DNA of 64,000 nucleotides from an uncultured Flavobacteriales bacterium (lineage in GTDB: Bacteria; Bacteroidota; Bacteroidia; Flavobacteriales_D; Sanyastnellaceae), in NCBI GenBank assembly GCA_938085105.1, contig CALKGK010000036.1:1-64000 (forward strand), written 5' to 3'. A program made the translations under genes and the position numbers. The notes under the pieces were generated by a model. That model ran no database searches and had not been told where the DNA came from. It was given only the letters and a program-made list of their open reading frames with translations. Positions 35,283 through 44,129 of the stretch are shown piece by piece (the stretch's first letter is position 1; every line of letters begins with the position of its first letter).

Positions 35283-36071
35283 ATGAGCGAAAAACATCGG
35301 CAAAAGAATCCCAGTGGTAAAGGACGAGCAAATTGGGCACAAGCACCGAAGAAGCCCATCATCATGAGTAAGCCCAACAACCTGAAGGTGCTCTATGAAG
35401 ACAACCACATTATTGCGGTGAACAAGAGGAGTTCGGACATCGTTCAAAGCGATATTTCTGGAGATACAACCCTCTGCGAAGTTGTTCGTCAATACATCAA
35501 AGTAAAGTACAATAAGCCCGGTAAAACCTTCACCGGAACCATTCACAGGATTGATCGCCCAGTAAGCGGTGTTCTCCTGTATGCTAGAACCACCAAAGGT
35601 TTGAGCCGAATGATCAGCATGTTCAAGAACCGAGAAGTGCAGAAAACCTACTGGGCTGTTGTGAAAAATGCTCCACCCAAATCAGAAGATCGCGTAGTAA
35701 ATTACCTCATCAAGAATGAGAAAGTCAATAAAAGCTATGCACACGACAAACCGGGTGATGGACGAAAAGAGAGTGAGTTGTACTATCGAGTAGTAGGGAA
35801 ATCAGACCATTACTACTTCCTCGAAATCAAACCAAAAACAGGCAGACACCATCAAATTCGAGCTACACTCGCCAGCTTGGGGTGTCCCATCAAAGGCGAT
35901 ATAAAATACGGTGCGAAACGAACGAACGACAACGCTTCGATCCATCTGCACGCAAGAAAAATTGAATTCATTCACCCCGTGAAAAAGGAAGTACTCTGCA
36001 TTGTAGCTCCTCCGCAAGAGGATCCGCTTTGGTCAGCATTCTTAGAATTCGATCAAAAAGAACAAAAATGA
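35283..36071 (+). CDS. RluA-family pseudouridine synthase
   Basis: A 262-residue RNA-modifying enzyme. The catalytic Asp is in TIHRIDRPVSGVLLYARTTKG; later segments RHHQIRATLASLGCPIKGD are conserved in RluA-like proteins. It lacks an S4 domain and begins directly with the catalytic domain after a basic 27-residue tail. ATG 35283 follows a GGGGGAG sequence that looks like a real Shine-Dalgarno, rare here; ATG 35364 is the alternative start. Cotranscribed with panB. Target uridine not predictable. Confidence 0.9.
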   Translation: MSEKHRQKNPSGKGRANWAQAPKKPIIMSKPNNLKVLYEDNHIIAVNKRSSDIVQSDISGDTTLCEVVRQYIKVKYNKPGKTFTGTIHRIDRPVSGVLLYARTTKGLSRMISMFKNREVQKTYWAVVKNAPPKSEDRVVNYLIKNEKVNKSYAHDKPGDGRKESELYYRVVGKSDHYYFLEIKPKTGRHHQIRATLASLGCPIKGDIKYGAKRTNDNASIHLHARKIEFIHPVKKEVLCIVAPPQEDPLWSAFLEFDQKEQK

Positions 36072-36144
36072 AGTCTCTTCGTGAGCGAAAAGGGAGGTCT
36101 TGACGCAAGAGAATCGTTAAATTTAGCCCCGCAAACAAAACATT

Positions 36145-37098
36145 ATGAGTGAAAATACTGAGCACGTAAAATGCTTGATCATTGGATCTGGCCCCGCAGG
36201 ATATACAGCAGCGATTTATGCCGCTAGAGCAGATATGAAACCCGTTCTCTATCAAGGGCTTCAACCGGGTGGACAATTAACCGAAACCACAGAAGTAGAT
36301 AACTTCCCTGGATATCCAGAAGGCATCGATGGTCCGCAAATGATGATCGACCTTCAAAAACAAGCCGAGCGCTTCGAAACTCAAATTCGCACCGGTTGGG
36401 TAACCAAGGTGGATTTTACCGGACCGATCCACAAAGTAGAAATTGACGAAGGGAAGAAAGTCATTACCGCAGACAGTGTGATTATTTCAACAGGAGCATC
36501 TGCCAAATGGTTGGGCTTAGAGAGTGAAATTCGCCTGAGAGATGCTGGTGGTGGTGTATCTGCGTGCGCCGTTTGTGACGGATTTTTCTACCGCGGGCAA
36601 GAAGTTGCCGTTGTAGGTGGTGGTGATACTGCCGCTGAAGAAGCAACCTACCTTGCTAAACTCTGCAAGAAGGTTTACCTCATTGTTCGTAAAGATGAAA
36701 TGCGTGCTTCAAAAGCAATGCAACACCGTGTGCACAACACGCCCAACTTGGAAGTCCTTTACCGCCATGAAACCCTTGAAGTATTAGGTGATACAGGTGT
36801 GACAGGAGCGCGTTTGATCAACAATGAGACGAAGGAAGAAAAGACCATCGACATCACTGGATTCTTTGTGGCTATTGGACACAAACCAAATACCGATGTG
36901 TTTAAACCTTGGTTGGACATGGACGCCACGGGATACATTGTTCCTGTACCTGGAACATCCAAAACCAACATCGAAGGTGTCTTTGTTTCGGGAGATGCTG
37001 CAGACCACGTCTATCGTCAAGCAGTAACCGCTGCAGGAACAGGATGCATGGCTGCTTTGGACGCTGAACGCTACTTGGCTGCAAAAGGCATTCACTAA
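36145..37098 (+). CDS. trxB: thioredoxin-disulfide reductase
   Basis: A 317-residue flavoenzyme that reduces thioredoxin with NADPH. FAD motif IIGSGPAGYTAAIYAA (about residues 10-25), redox-active CAVCDG (about 138-143), NADPH motif VVGGGDTAAEEATYL (about 155-170) and the C-terminal FAD segment GVFVSGDAAD are all intact. It is a single unit; the AT-rich element TAAATTTA upstream (36118-36125) is a near match to the promoter consensus. A terminator hairpin follows at once. Confidence 0.96.
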   Translation: MSENTEHVKCLIIGSGPAGYTAAIYAARADMKPVLYQGLQPGGQLTETTEVDNFPGYPEGIDGPQMMIDLQKQAERFETQIRTGWVTKVDFTGPIHKVEIDEGKKVITADSVIISTGASAKWLGLESEIRLRDAGGGVSACAVCDGFFYRGQEVAVVGGGDTAAEEATYLAKLCKKVYLIVRKDEMRASKAMQHRVHNTPNLEVLYRHETLEVLGDTGVTGARLINNETKEEKTIDITGFFVAIGHKPNTDVFKPWLDMDATGYIVPVPGTSKTNIEGVFVSGDAADHVYRQAVTAAGTGCMAALDAERYLAAKGIH

Positions 37099-37130
37099 GC
37101 ACGAAATTTTAAGAAATTCGCTTACCTTGA

Positions 37131-37161
37131 GCCGTCTTGTTATCAAACAAGGCGGCTTTTT
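37131..37161 (+). terminator. intrinsic terminator of trxB
   Basis: An 11-bp stem GCCGTCTTGTT / AACAAGGCGGC (one G-U) with loop ATCA followed by TTTTT. It ends 4 bases before the next start codon, so any upstream transcript reads through it before the VanY-like gene. Confidence 0.85.
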
Positions 37162-37164
37162 GTT

Positions 37165-37863
37165 ATGAAATCACTCCTCACCATCCTGTTCTTTTGCTCA
37201 TTGAACATGCTGCTCAATGAGACCACCCCCAACTACAGCAAAGATGAGTTGCTTGGAACCTTTGACCCTGCTCAACACGTCGATTTCAAACCTGTTCCCT
37301 CCGAATTCACTCAAAAAACCAACATATATCTGCGCATTGAAGTCCTCCAGCAATTTGACCAAATGTTTCAAAGCGCGAAAAGGGATGGAATTGAGCTCGA
37401 AATTGTTTCCGCCACCAGAAACTACAACTATCAAAAAGGAATTTGGGAGCGAAAGTGGAAAAGAAGCAAATACATGGGCTGGCAAAATATGGACAAGGTG
37501 TTGGACATCATGAAGTACAGCTCCATGCCTGGCACATCAAGACACCATTGGGGAACCGACATCGACCTGAACCATTTGAATAACGATTACTTCGAAACAG
37601 GTAAAGGACAAGAGCTCTATAACTGGCTTGTTGAATGCGCCCCTAACTATGGCTTTCATCAGGTTTACACCAGTAAAGAACAAGGGAGAACCGGCTATCA
37701 AGAGGAAAAATGGCATTGGTCTTACTTGCCATTGAGTGAAGAAATGTTGACGCAGTACAACGAAAAAATTCGTTCCTCTGATCTTCCCTCATTTTCCGGA
37801 GTGGAGCAAGTGGATAGCCTAAACATCTTCCAGCGTTACGTTAACGGTATTGAAACGAATTGA
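37165..37863 (+). CDS. M15 (VanY/DacB-like) D,D- or L,D-carboxypeptidase, exported
   Basis: A 232-residue peptidoglycan peptidase with a short signal peptide (MKSLLTILFFCSLNMLL). The zinc motif segments are SRHHWGTDIDL (H-x-x-x-x-x-x-D) and EKWHWSYLP (second His), with the substrate-binding SATRNYNYQKGIWERKW upstream. Such enzymes trim the stem peptide of peptidoglycan in the periplasm. It begins right after the trxB terminator. Confidence 0.9.
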   Translation: MKSLLTILFFCSLNMLLNETTPNYSKDELLGTFDPAQHVDFKPVPSEFTQKTNIYLRIEVLQQFDQMFQSAKRDGIELEIVSATRNYNYQKGIWERKWKRSKYMGWQNMDKVLDIMKYSSMPGTSRHHWGTDIDLNHLNNDYFETGKGQELYNWLVECAPNYGFHQVYTSKEQGRTGYQEEKWHWSYLPLSEEMLTQYNEKIRSSDLPSFSGVEQVDSLNIFQRYVNGIETN

Positions 37864-37902
37864 CTATTTTAAGCAGGACGCAGCAAACATCCCCTGAAAA
37901 GC

Positions 37903-38979
37903 ATGAACAAACCCAGCATGAGTCAAGAAGAGCACGACCTAAAAAAAGTTGGCTTACCTCCCGGAACATTAATCTATACCGGAAAAAAAGGAAAAGGCTC
38001 AGTGAGCATCGAGCTCATTTCATACAACGAAACGTTTTTTGAACAGAAATTCATTTCCGACCACGCAAACATTGAGCAACATCTGAAGCCGAATGCAGTG
38101 AATTTCATCTCCATCAATGGAATTCATGAAGTTGAAAAAATTGAGGAAATCGGACAAGAGCTGGGAATTCATCGCCTCATTTTGGAAGACATTCTCGAAG
38201 TGAACCAGCGTCCTAAAGTGGAAATCTTCGATGAGTACATTTTCTTCACCATGAAAATGCTTGGCTTGAGCAAGTCGAAAAAGAAAATCCACTACGAGCA
38301 AGTAAGTGCAATCATGGGAGAAAACTTTGTTCTTCTTTTCCAAGAGCAGCAAGGGGATATTTTTGATGGCATTCGCGAGCGGATTGAGAAAAATGTAGGC
38401 ATTATTCGAAGAAAAGGTCATGATTTTCTCGTTTACCGACTTTTGGACACCGTTGTAGATAATTACTACATCATTGCCGACCACCTCGGAAAACAACTGG
38501 ATCGGATGGAGACAGAAATCATCGAAGCTCCGCAAGACACTCATGTTTCCCAATTGATTGAAGTAAAAAAACAGCTCATGAAATTGAGGAGATCCATCAT
38601 TCCGCTCAAAGACTCTGTTTCAAGTTTGGAAAAAGCCCAGCATCCCTACATTCAGAAAAAGAATGTTCCTTACTTCAGAGATGTTTTGGAGCACAACATT
38701 GAAGTAATTGAAGTGATGGAAGTATACCGGGAAACCGTCATGAGTTTGATTGACCTCCACACCTCGCTTGTGAGTAATCAGATGAACAACATCATGAAAG
38801 TGTTGACTATTATCTCTTCGATTTTCATTCCCCTCTCATTCATTGTAGGACTCTATGGAATGAATTTTCACTACATGCCCGAACTCACCTACAAGTATGG
38901 TTACTTTGTCATTCTTGGTGTTATTGCTCTAATCATCCTCGGAATGCTCTATTATTTCCGAAAGAAAAAGTGGCTTTAA
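37903..38979 (+). CDS. corA: magnesium/cobalt transporter CorA
   Basis: A 358-residue Mg2+ channel. The large N-terminal cytosolic domain contains VEIFDEYIFFTMKML, and the two C-terminal helices carry the invariant YGMNFHYMP selectivity loop (about residues 323-331). The last residues YYFRKKKWL are the usual basic tail. ATG 37903 or 37918 (MSQEEHD) are both plausible starts. It converges on tRNA-His. Confidence 0.94.
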   Translation: MNKPSMSQEEHDLKKVGLPPGTLIYTGKKGKGSVSIELISYNETFFEQKFISDHANIEQHLKPNAVNFISINGIHEVEKIEEIGQELGIHRLILEDILEVNQRPKVEIFDEYIFFTMKMLGLSKSKKKIHYEQVSAIMGENFVLLFQEQQGDIFDGIRERIEKNVGIIRRKGHDFLVYRLLDTVVDNYYIIADHLGKQLDRMETEIIEAPQDTHVSQLIEVKKQLMKLRRSIIPLKDSVSSLEKAQHPYIQKKNVPYFRDVLEHNIEVIEVMEVYRETVMSLIDLHTSLVSNQMNNIMKVLTIISSIFIPLSFIVGLYGMNFHYMPELTYKYGYFVILGVIALIILGMLYYFRKKKWL

Positions 38980-39004
38980 GTAAGCATTTCTCACTATCGG
39001 ACAC

Positions 39005-39036
39005 AAAAAAAGGCCCTTCAAATGAAAGACCTTTTC
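39005..39036. terminator. weak bidirectional terminator between corA and tRNA-His
   Basis: AAAAAAGGCCC..TTC against GAAAGACCTTTTC, an imperfect stem with two mismatches and A/T tails on both sides. Can serve corA (+) and the tRNA (-). Confidence 0.5.
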
Positions 39037-39040
39037 TTTG

Positions 39041-39115
39041 GGCGATTGGTGGGGATCGAACCCACGACCTCAGGAACCACAAACCTGCGCTCTAACCAAC
39101 TGAGCTACAACCGCC
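39041..39115 (-). tRNA. tRNA-His (anticodon GTG)
   Basis: Minus-strand cloverleaf with the extra G at -1 paired with C73, D-arm GCTCAGTTGGTTAGAGC, anticodon loop TTGTGGT (GTG), and T-arm GTGGGTTCGATCCCCAC. The anticodon stem carries one mismatch next to the loop. CCA is not encoded. The unpaired-neighbour G-1 is the identity element for histidine. Confidence 0.95.
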
Positions 39116-39191
39116 ATATTTCGGACGGCAAATTAACGAATAATCTTCTTTCTGTGCAATGCTAAATCAACAATTTATAATCTTGCTTTTC

Positions 39192-39199
39192 TATCTTTG
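39192..39199 (+). promoter_or_regulatory. -7 element TATCTTTG, 5 nt before the glycosyltransferase gene
   Basis: TAnnTTTG match, spacer ACCAA, then ATG 39205. Leaderless or near-leaderless start predicted. Confidence 0.6.
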
Positions 39200-39204
39200 A
39201 CCAA

Positions 39205-40383
39205 ATGAAGGAAGGAAAGGACACGCAACTTCGCGTTTTATTTTTGAGCAGTTGGTATCCCAGTTTGGAACATGCCACTTTGGGCAATTTTGTTCAGCGA
39301 CATGCACTTGCGGTGGCGAAAAAACATCGAGTAAGTGTTATTTACGCCAGTCCTTACCGAAAGCGAGGTTTGCCTGAAGATCAAATCATCCACAACAATC
39401 AGCTCACGGAATACATCTCCTACTTCTCTCCTGGGCTGAACACTTTCCACAAAAGAAAGAACGCCTTCATGAGGGCTTTTGACGCATACATGAAGCAAGA
39501 GGGGGCACTTCCTGACCTTGTTCACCTCAACGTCCTATACCCCGCTGGTAATCAAGCGAGATGGCTTGAGAAACAGTTTGGTATTCCCTTTATCGTAACG
39601 GAGCACTGGACTGGCTATCACCCAGAGCACAAAACACGAGTTCGTTGGGATCAGAGAAAGAGCATGCTGAAAACTGCTCAAGCCGCAAAAATTATTGCCC
39701 CAGTGAGCGCTCAATTAGAAACATCCATGAAAAACTGGGGGATCCAAGCTCGCTACGAAGTTGTTCCTAACGTGGTGGACACCGATCTTTTCCTTCCACC
39801 AGCAATTCATATCGAAGCCTCAAAACAAAAGGAAATATTGCACGTTTCCTCCTTGGTGGATGATCACAAAAACATCAGCGGAATGCTTCATGCTGTCTTG
39901 CCCGTTCTTCAAAACAACGCGCAAATTCATTTCAGAATTATTGGTGACGGGGACATTACCCCTTATCAAAAACTAGCCAAAACCATTGGAATCCCCGAAG
40001 ATCAATTCAGCATTGAGGGAGAAAAGAGCATTGAAGAAATTGCCCAAGCCATGCAGAAAGCTGAACTTTTTGTGATGTTTAGTCGCTACGAAAACCTTCC
40101 CTGTGTTATTCTAGAAGCCTTTGCATGTGGCGTTCCGGTAGTGAGCACCGATGTTGGTGGAATCCGAGAACACCTTCAACCAGAACGTGGTCTACTCATC
40201 CAGAATGAAAATCAAGCAGAACTTACCCAAGCCATTGAGCGTGCCCTGAATACCCAGTGGAACCGAGCAGAAATTCGCGACTATGCAGTTCGTCATTTTT
40301 CTGAGGAAGCCATTGCACAAAGCTTCACCCAACTTTATCGTAGTGCCATTGATGATGCTCTATACCACAAAAAGCATGATTAA
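39205..40383 (+). CDS. glycosyltransferase family 4 (GT-B fold)
   Basis: A 392-residue cytosolic glycosyltransferase. The N-terminal domain includes 'LFLSSWYPS..HATLGNFVQRHA', the C-terminal domain VVPNVVDTDLF and the nucleotide-sugar site ENLPCVILEAFACGVPVVSTDVGG with the E-x7-E pattern. Sugar donor and acceptor cannot be read. The flippase gene follows with an 8-base overlap, which points to assembly and export of a surface glycan or lipid-linked sugar. Confidence 0.9.
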   Translation: MKEGKDTQLRVLFLSSWYPSLEHATLGNFVQRHALAVAKKHRVSVIYASPYRKRGLPEDQIIHNNQLTEYISYFSPGLNTFHKRKNAFMRAFDAYMKQEGALPDLVHLNVLYPAGNQARWLEKQFGIPFIVTEHWTGYHPEHKTRVRWDQRKSMLKTAQAAKIIAPVSAQLETSMKNWGIQARYEVVPNVVDTDLFLPPAIHIEASKQKEILHVSSLVDDHKNISGMLHAVLPVLQNNAQIHFRIIGDGDITPYQKLAKTIGIPEDQFSIEGEKSIEEIAQAMQKAELFVMFSRYENLPCVILEAFACGVPVVSTDVGGIREHLQPERGLLIQNENQAELTQAIERALNTQWNRAEIRDYAVRHFSEEAIAQSFTQLYRSAIDDALYHKKHD

Positions 40384-41626
40384 AAGAATCCTCGGCACCT
40401 TAAGTTCCCGTCTCCTCATCATGCTTTTCACCATCGTTGTGGTGATTTTTAATTCGAGGTTTTTAGGGGCGAGCGGACAAGGTACCGCGGCTTTGATTCA
40501 ATTTGGTGTGCTGATCGTAGTGGCCGTCAATAATTTCATTGGGGGGGGCTCTGTGGTTTTTTTGAGCGCCCGAATCGCTCCTCACCGACTAGCACTTCCC
40601 GCCTATGTTTGGTCTTTCTTGGTGGCAACCTTGGCCTTTTTGATCTTCAAATTCACCGAAATTGTCCCGCCAGAATTTGCCCTTGAAGTGGCCCTGCTCG
40701 GACTCCTACAGTCCTTATTTGGCTTTCACTTGATGATCTTAATGGGACAAGAACACATCAAGTCTTACAACATTGCACTCAGCCTGCAGTCCTTGTTTTT
40801 GGCTGGGGCTGTAGTTTTGCTTTATTCTTTGGACGAAGCCAAAATTGAACACTTCATCCATGCACTCTTCATCAGTTTTGGTGCAACATATATACTCTCT
40901 CTAGGGCTTTCTTGGAAAAGGGTTTTTGCAGGAAGGTGGACTTTAAAGCGGGAAGAGATCAGAGAACTTTGGAAATTAGGAAAGTACGGTCAAAGCGGAA
41001 ACCTTCTTCAAATGTTGACCTACCGTAGCAACCTAGTTTTTCTTGAGAAATTCACCGCGGGAAGGTCTTTGGTGGGAATCTACTCCATCGGTTTGTATGG
41101 AAGCGAGGCCATTTGGAACATCAGCAAGAGTTTGGCAACCATCCAATATTCAAGAATTTCGAACATGAGTTCTAGAGAAGAAATCCGAAACCTGACCTTG
41201 GCTTTTTTCCACATCAGTTTCATTGGAACAGCCATTCTCGTCTTCATCATGCTCCTCATTCCCGACGCCTTCTATCAATGGGTGCTTGGCGAAGAAATGA
41301 AAGGGGTTCAGCCAATGCTCTTTTTCTTAGCCCCGGGAATATTGGCCAACGCATGTAGCGGAATTCTTTCGCACCACTTTAGCGGTATTGGCATGCCTTC
41401 AAAGAACACCGTCAGTAGTGGGATCGCCTTAGGTGTGAGCCTTATTTCTGCTATTATCTTGATTCCTATCTTCGGTTTAAAAGGAGCGGCAACAACGGCT
41501 TCCCTCGCCTATATTGCTCAGTTCCTTTCCTTGTTCTTTTCTTTTCTAGCTGAAGAAAAAACGGTCAAAATCAAAGACTTTCTGCCGAAAACTTCATCCT
41601 TGAATTTACTTCGAGAAACCAATTAG
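40376..41626 (+). CDS. polysaccharide/oligosaccharide flippase (MVF/Wzx-like)
   Basis: A 416-residue membrane protein with about 12-14 TM helices, starting MIKRILGTLSSRLLIMLFTIVV, as in Wzx/RfbX-type flippases. The conserved region 'NSRFLGASGQGTAALIQ' is typical of the family. ATG 40376 is preferred to an upstream open codon at 40283, which would overlap the glycosyltransferase by 100 bases; the real overlap is 8 bases. Together with the GT it looks like a two-gene glycan module without a polymerase. Confidence 0.85.
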   Translation: MIKRILGTLSSRLLIMLFTIVVVIFNSRFLGASGQGTAALIQFGVLIVVAVNNFIGGGSVVFLSARIAPHRLALPAYVWSFLVATLAFLIFKFTEIVPPEFALEVALLGLLQSLFGFHLMILMGQEHIKSYNIALSLQSLFLAGAVVLLYSLDEAKIEHFIHALFISFGATYILSLGLSWKRVFAGRWTLKREEIRELWKLGKYGQSGNLLQMLTYRSNLVFLEKFTAGRSLVGIYSIGLYGSEAIWNISKSLATIQYSRISNMSSREEIRNLTLAFFHISFIGTAILVFIMLLIPDAFYQWVLGEEMKGVQPMLFFLAPGILANACSGILSHHFSGIGMPSKNTVSSGIALGVSLISAIILIPIFGLKGAATTASLAYIAQFLSLFFSFLAEEKTVKIKDFLPKTSSLNLLRETN

Positions 41627-41654
41627 CGGAACTTATATTCCATCTTAAGCTGAC

Positions 41655-42377
41655 CTAAGCGAGATCAAAGAAATCCTCAACGAGTGGTGGTCGCTCCACC
41701 GTAAAGCCTTCACCCAACATCGCACCTGCTGGTCGGCCAAAATCCATGGCTCTTGATTTCAGCACGTCAAAAAATTCACTTCCCGAAATGGGCGTTTCCG
41801 GCTCTGGAGAATTGGGATCAAAAAACTGTGATTTATAAGCTTTGATGCTCGCCATCTTGATCTCAAAGAAATCACTGACGTCAATCACAAAATCCGGGTC
41901 AATGTAATAATCTTGAATGTAGTGGTACACTGATTTAGGTCGCCAAGCTTCTTGTGCTTTCCCTTCATTACTGGTCTCAATTTTCCGCAAACCCGAAAGG
42001 AAACAGGCCCTGCTCACCAAACTGGCTCCACGGGCGTGGTCAGGATGACGGTCTTTAATGCTGTTGGCCAAAACCACTTCAGGACGGTATTTTCGAATCA
42101 TTTCAATCACCTTCAGCAAGCTCTCTTGATTTTCCTCGAAAAAGCCATCGCCCAACTGCAAATTTTCTCGGTATTTTACCCCTAGAACCTCTGCTGCAGC
42201 GCTCGCTTCAATTAAACGAAGCGGACCCGATCCTCGTGTACCGAGCTCGCCCATAGTTAAGTCAATCAAACCAACACTTTTCCCACTCTGCACTAGCTTA
42301 GCGATACTTCCACCGCATGAGATCTCCACATCATCGGGATGGGCACCGAAGCCCAATACGTCCAATTTTAACTCCAT
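41655..42377 (-). CDS. bshB1: bacillithiol biosynthesis deacetylase BshB1
   Basis: Removes the acetyl group from GlcNAc-malate during bacillithiol synthesis. The 240-residue protein has the LmbE/PIG-L zinc site AHPDD (residues 13-17) and HPDH (about 112-115), with CGGSIAKLV and DLTMGELGTRG typical of BshB1 of Bacteroidota and Firmicutes. bshA and bshC are not in the window. It starts 1 nt after the glutathione-peroxidase stop, so the two share a transcript. Confidence 0.93.
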   Translation of the reverse strand: MELKLDVLGFGAHPDDVEISCGGSIAKLVQSGKSVGLIDLTMGELGTRGSGPLRLIEASAAAEVLGVKYRENLQLGDGFFEENQESLLKVIEMIRKYRPEVVLANSIKDRHPDHARGASLVSRACFLSGLRKIETSNEGKAQEAWRPKSVYHYIQDYYIDPDFVIDVSDFFEIKMASIKAYKSQFFDPNSPEPETPISGSEFFDVLKSRAMDFGRPAGAMLGEGFTVERPPLVEDFFDLA

Positions 42378-42378
42378 A

Positions 42379-42978
42379 TTATTTCGCTATCCAGGAAAGA
42401 ATTTCTTCATCAATCGGGAGCGTTTGCGGAAGCACTTCCTTTACCAATGCTCCGTTCTCATCGACCAAGAATTTATGGAAATTCCATTGCACTTCGAAAT
42501 CGCCTACTCCGTTTTCCGACTTACTCGTCAACCAGCGGTAAATTTCACACTGCTCCTCCCCTTTCACATGTACTTTTGACATCATCGGGAAGCTCACTCC
42601 ATAATTCTTCTGACAAAAAGCAGCAATTTGATCGTCTGTCCCCGGTTCCTGGGCTCCAAAATCATTCGACGGAAACCCAATGATTTCAAACTGATCTCCA
42701 CCGTGTTCATTATACAGCTCCTGTAACTGCTCATATTGTGGAGTAAGACCGCACTCAGAGGCCGTATTAACGATGAGTACCTTTTTCCCTTGGAGACTAG
42801 AGAGGTCCATTGTTTTACCATCCAATGTGGTAGCGGAGAAGTCGTGAAGTGTTTTCATTGTTTTTTCTTTTGTGCTTGAAAGGTTTGTTGGATTGAGCAT
42901 GTCCGTAGAGCTCATCCCCATAAGGGCAAAAACGGCGAGCAAACTTGCCGTCCAAAACCATCGTTTTCCTTGTTTCAT
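42379..42978 (-). CDS. glutathione peroxidase family (Cys type), membrane-anchored
   Basis: A 199-residue thiol peroxidase. The catalytic tetrad is visible: Cys in TASECGLTPQY, Gln in FGAQEPG, Trp and Asn in QWNFHKFL. Unlike most bacterial members, the catalytic domain (from about residue 42) is preceded by an N-terminal hydrophobic segment WFWTASLLAVFALMGM, so the enzyme may be anchored or exported; ATG at 42855 (before KTLHDFS) is the alternative cytosolic start. The start is set to the second of two adjacent ATGs, giving the 4-nt spacing to the promoter. First gene of a unit with bshB1. Confidence 0.85.
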   Translation of the reverse strand: MKQGKRWFWTASLLAVFALMGMSSTDMLNPTNLSSTKEKTMKTLHDFSATTLDGKTMDLSSLQGKKVLIVNTASECGLTPQYEQLQELYNEHGGDQFEIIGFPSNDFGAQEPGTDDQIAAFCQKNYGVSFPMMSKVHVKGEEQCEIYRWLTSKSENGVGDFEVQWNFHKFLVDENGALVKEVLPQTLPIDEEILSWIAK

Positions 42979-42982
42979 CATT

Positions 42983-42990
42983 CAAAGTTA
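42983..42990 (-). promoter_or_regulatory. -7 element TAACTTTG, before the peroxidase-bshB1 unit
   Basis: Minus-strand TAnnTTTG match. The spacer is AATG, so the first of two consecutive ATGs is 1 nt and the second 4 nt from the element; the 4-nt rule of this window points to the second. Confidence 0.6.
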
Positions 42991-43102
42991 ACAACTCTGC
43001 TTGGAGTCGGTTCATTCCGTCCTTGTGAACAACAATATTTTTCCATTTTGTTCTGTTTAGAACTTTTTGCATTCAACTCAGTATAAGGACTTCAAGTAAG
43101 AC

Positions 43103-43110
43103 TATTTTTG
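43103..43110 (+). promoter_or_regulatory. -7 element TATTTTTG of the M23 peptidase gene
   Basis: TAnnTTTG match 16 nt before ATG 43127. Confidence 0.6.
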
Positions 43111-43126
43111 ACTTTCATTCCTAGCC

Positions 43127-44029
43127 ATGATAAAACGTATAGTAACCAGCATTCTTCTCTTCCCCTTCCTTGCAACCTTCGGACAAGATATGCTCGAACC
43201 GTCTACTGGCGGTGGTTTTGAGGAAAGCATCATCGAACGTCGCTCTGCCCTTGTGCTCAACAACAATGAGCCTAATGAAGAGGCCACTGAAACGGTGGAG
43301 CTTCGCGCGAGCTATGTTGATAGTTTAATGAACTTCCCGGCCCATGACATTTATGATTCTTGGGACAACATCAATATTCACGCATACGATTTTGATTACA
43401 AGGACTACAGAGACACCTTGGAGATTGTGATGAAACGTAGCGAATGCGATTTTAGTCATCCTTTTCGAGGGAACATCACCTCCAATTTTGGAGATCGTTC
43501 TGCGCGTTACCACTATGGAATTGACATCAAACTTTACAAAGGTGACCCCGTTAAGTCGGCATTTGAAGGTGTTGTGAGAATCTCTCAGTACAGCAAAAGC
43601 TACGGAAACGTGGTGGTCGTTCGTCACAACAACGGTTTAGAAACCCTCTATGCTCACTTGAGTGCTCGAAAAGTAAAAGAGGGCGACCATGTAGAAGCTG
43701 GAGCCATCGTTGGTCTTGGAGGAAACACTGGAAGATCTACCGGATCCCACCTTCACTTTGAATGCCGCTTTAAAGGAGAGCCCATCAACCCGAATGAAAT
43801 TATCAATTGGGAAGAAGGTAAATTGGCGTGCGACACTTTGATGCTCACACCAGACAATTTTGCCTATCTCAAAAAAGCCCGTTCGAAGAAATATCACACC
43901 ATTAGATCTGGTGACACGCTCTCAGGCATTGCGAGAAAATATGGCACTTCACTGAGTGCAGTTTGCAGGCTCAACGGTATGAGTCGCAATTCTACCATTT
44001 ACGCTGGAAGAAAGATACGCGTAAGATAG
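43127..44029 (+). CDS. M23 endopeptidase with C-terminal LysM domain
   Basis: A 300-residue exported peptidoglycan endopeptidase. Signal peptide about residues 1-20 (ending TFGQ). The M23 catalytic core has RYHYGIDIKLY (H-x-x-x-D metal ligands), ETLYAHLSAR and GSHLHFECRF (H-x-H). The last about 45 residues are a LysM domain (YHTIRSGDTLSGIARKYGT), which binds glycan. Periplasmic or surface wall remodelling is its likely role. It lies just ahead of the carotenoid operon but is separately transcribed. Confidence 0.93.
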   Translation: MIKRIVTSILLFPFLATFGQDMLEPSTGGGFEESIIERRSALVLNNNEPNEEATETVELRASYVDSLMNFPAHDIYDSWDNINIHAYDFDYKDYRDTLEIVMKRSECDFSHPFRGNITSNFGDRSARYHYGIDIKLYKGDPVKSAFEGVVRISQYSKSYGNVVVVRHNNGLETLYAHLSARKVKEGDHVEAGAIVGLGGNTGRSTGSHLHFECRFKGEPINPNEIINWEEGKLACDTLMLTPDNFAYLKKARSKKYHTIRSGDTLSGIARKYGTSLSAVCRLNGMSRNSTIYAGRKIRVR

Positions 44030-44129
44030 TGCAGCATGAAACTTTCGAGTACCTTTTGAACAAAGAAGGGATATTCAAGGTTTCTACTTTTAAAGGTGGT
44101 ACATTTCACGCACCTTACTGCACTAAATT

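Noticed and set aside
39041-39115. Integration site at tRNA-His
   Set aside because: No integrase gene or duplicated tRNA 3' end was seen on either side; the neighbours are ordinary chromosomal genes.
39205-41626. Complete capsule or O-antigen locus
   Set aside because: Only one glycosyltransferase and one flippase are present; there is no polymerase, ligase or sugar-nucleotide gene beside them.
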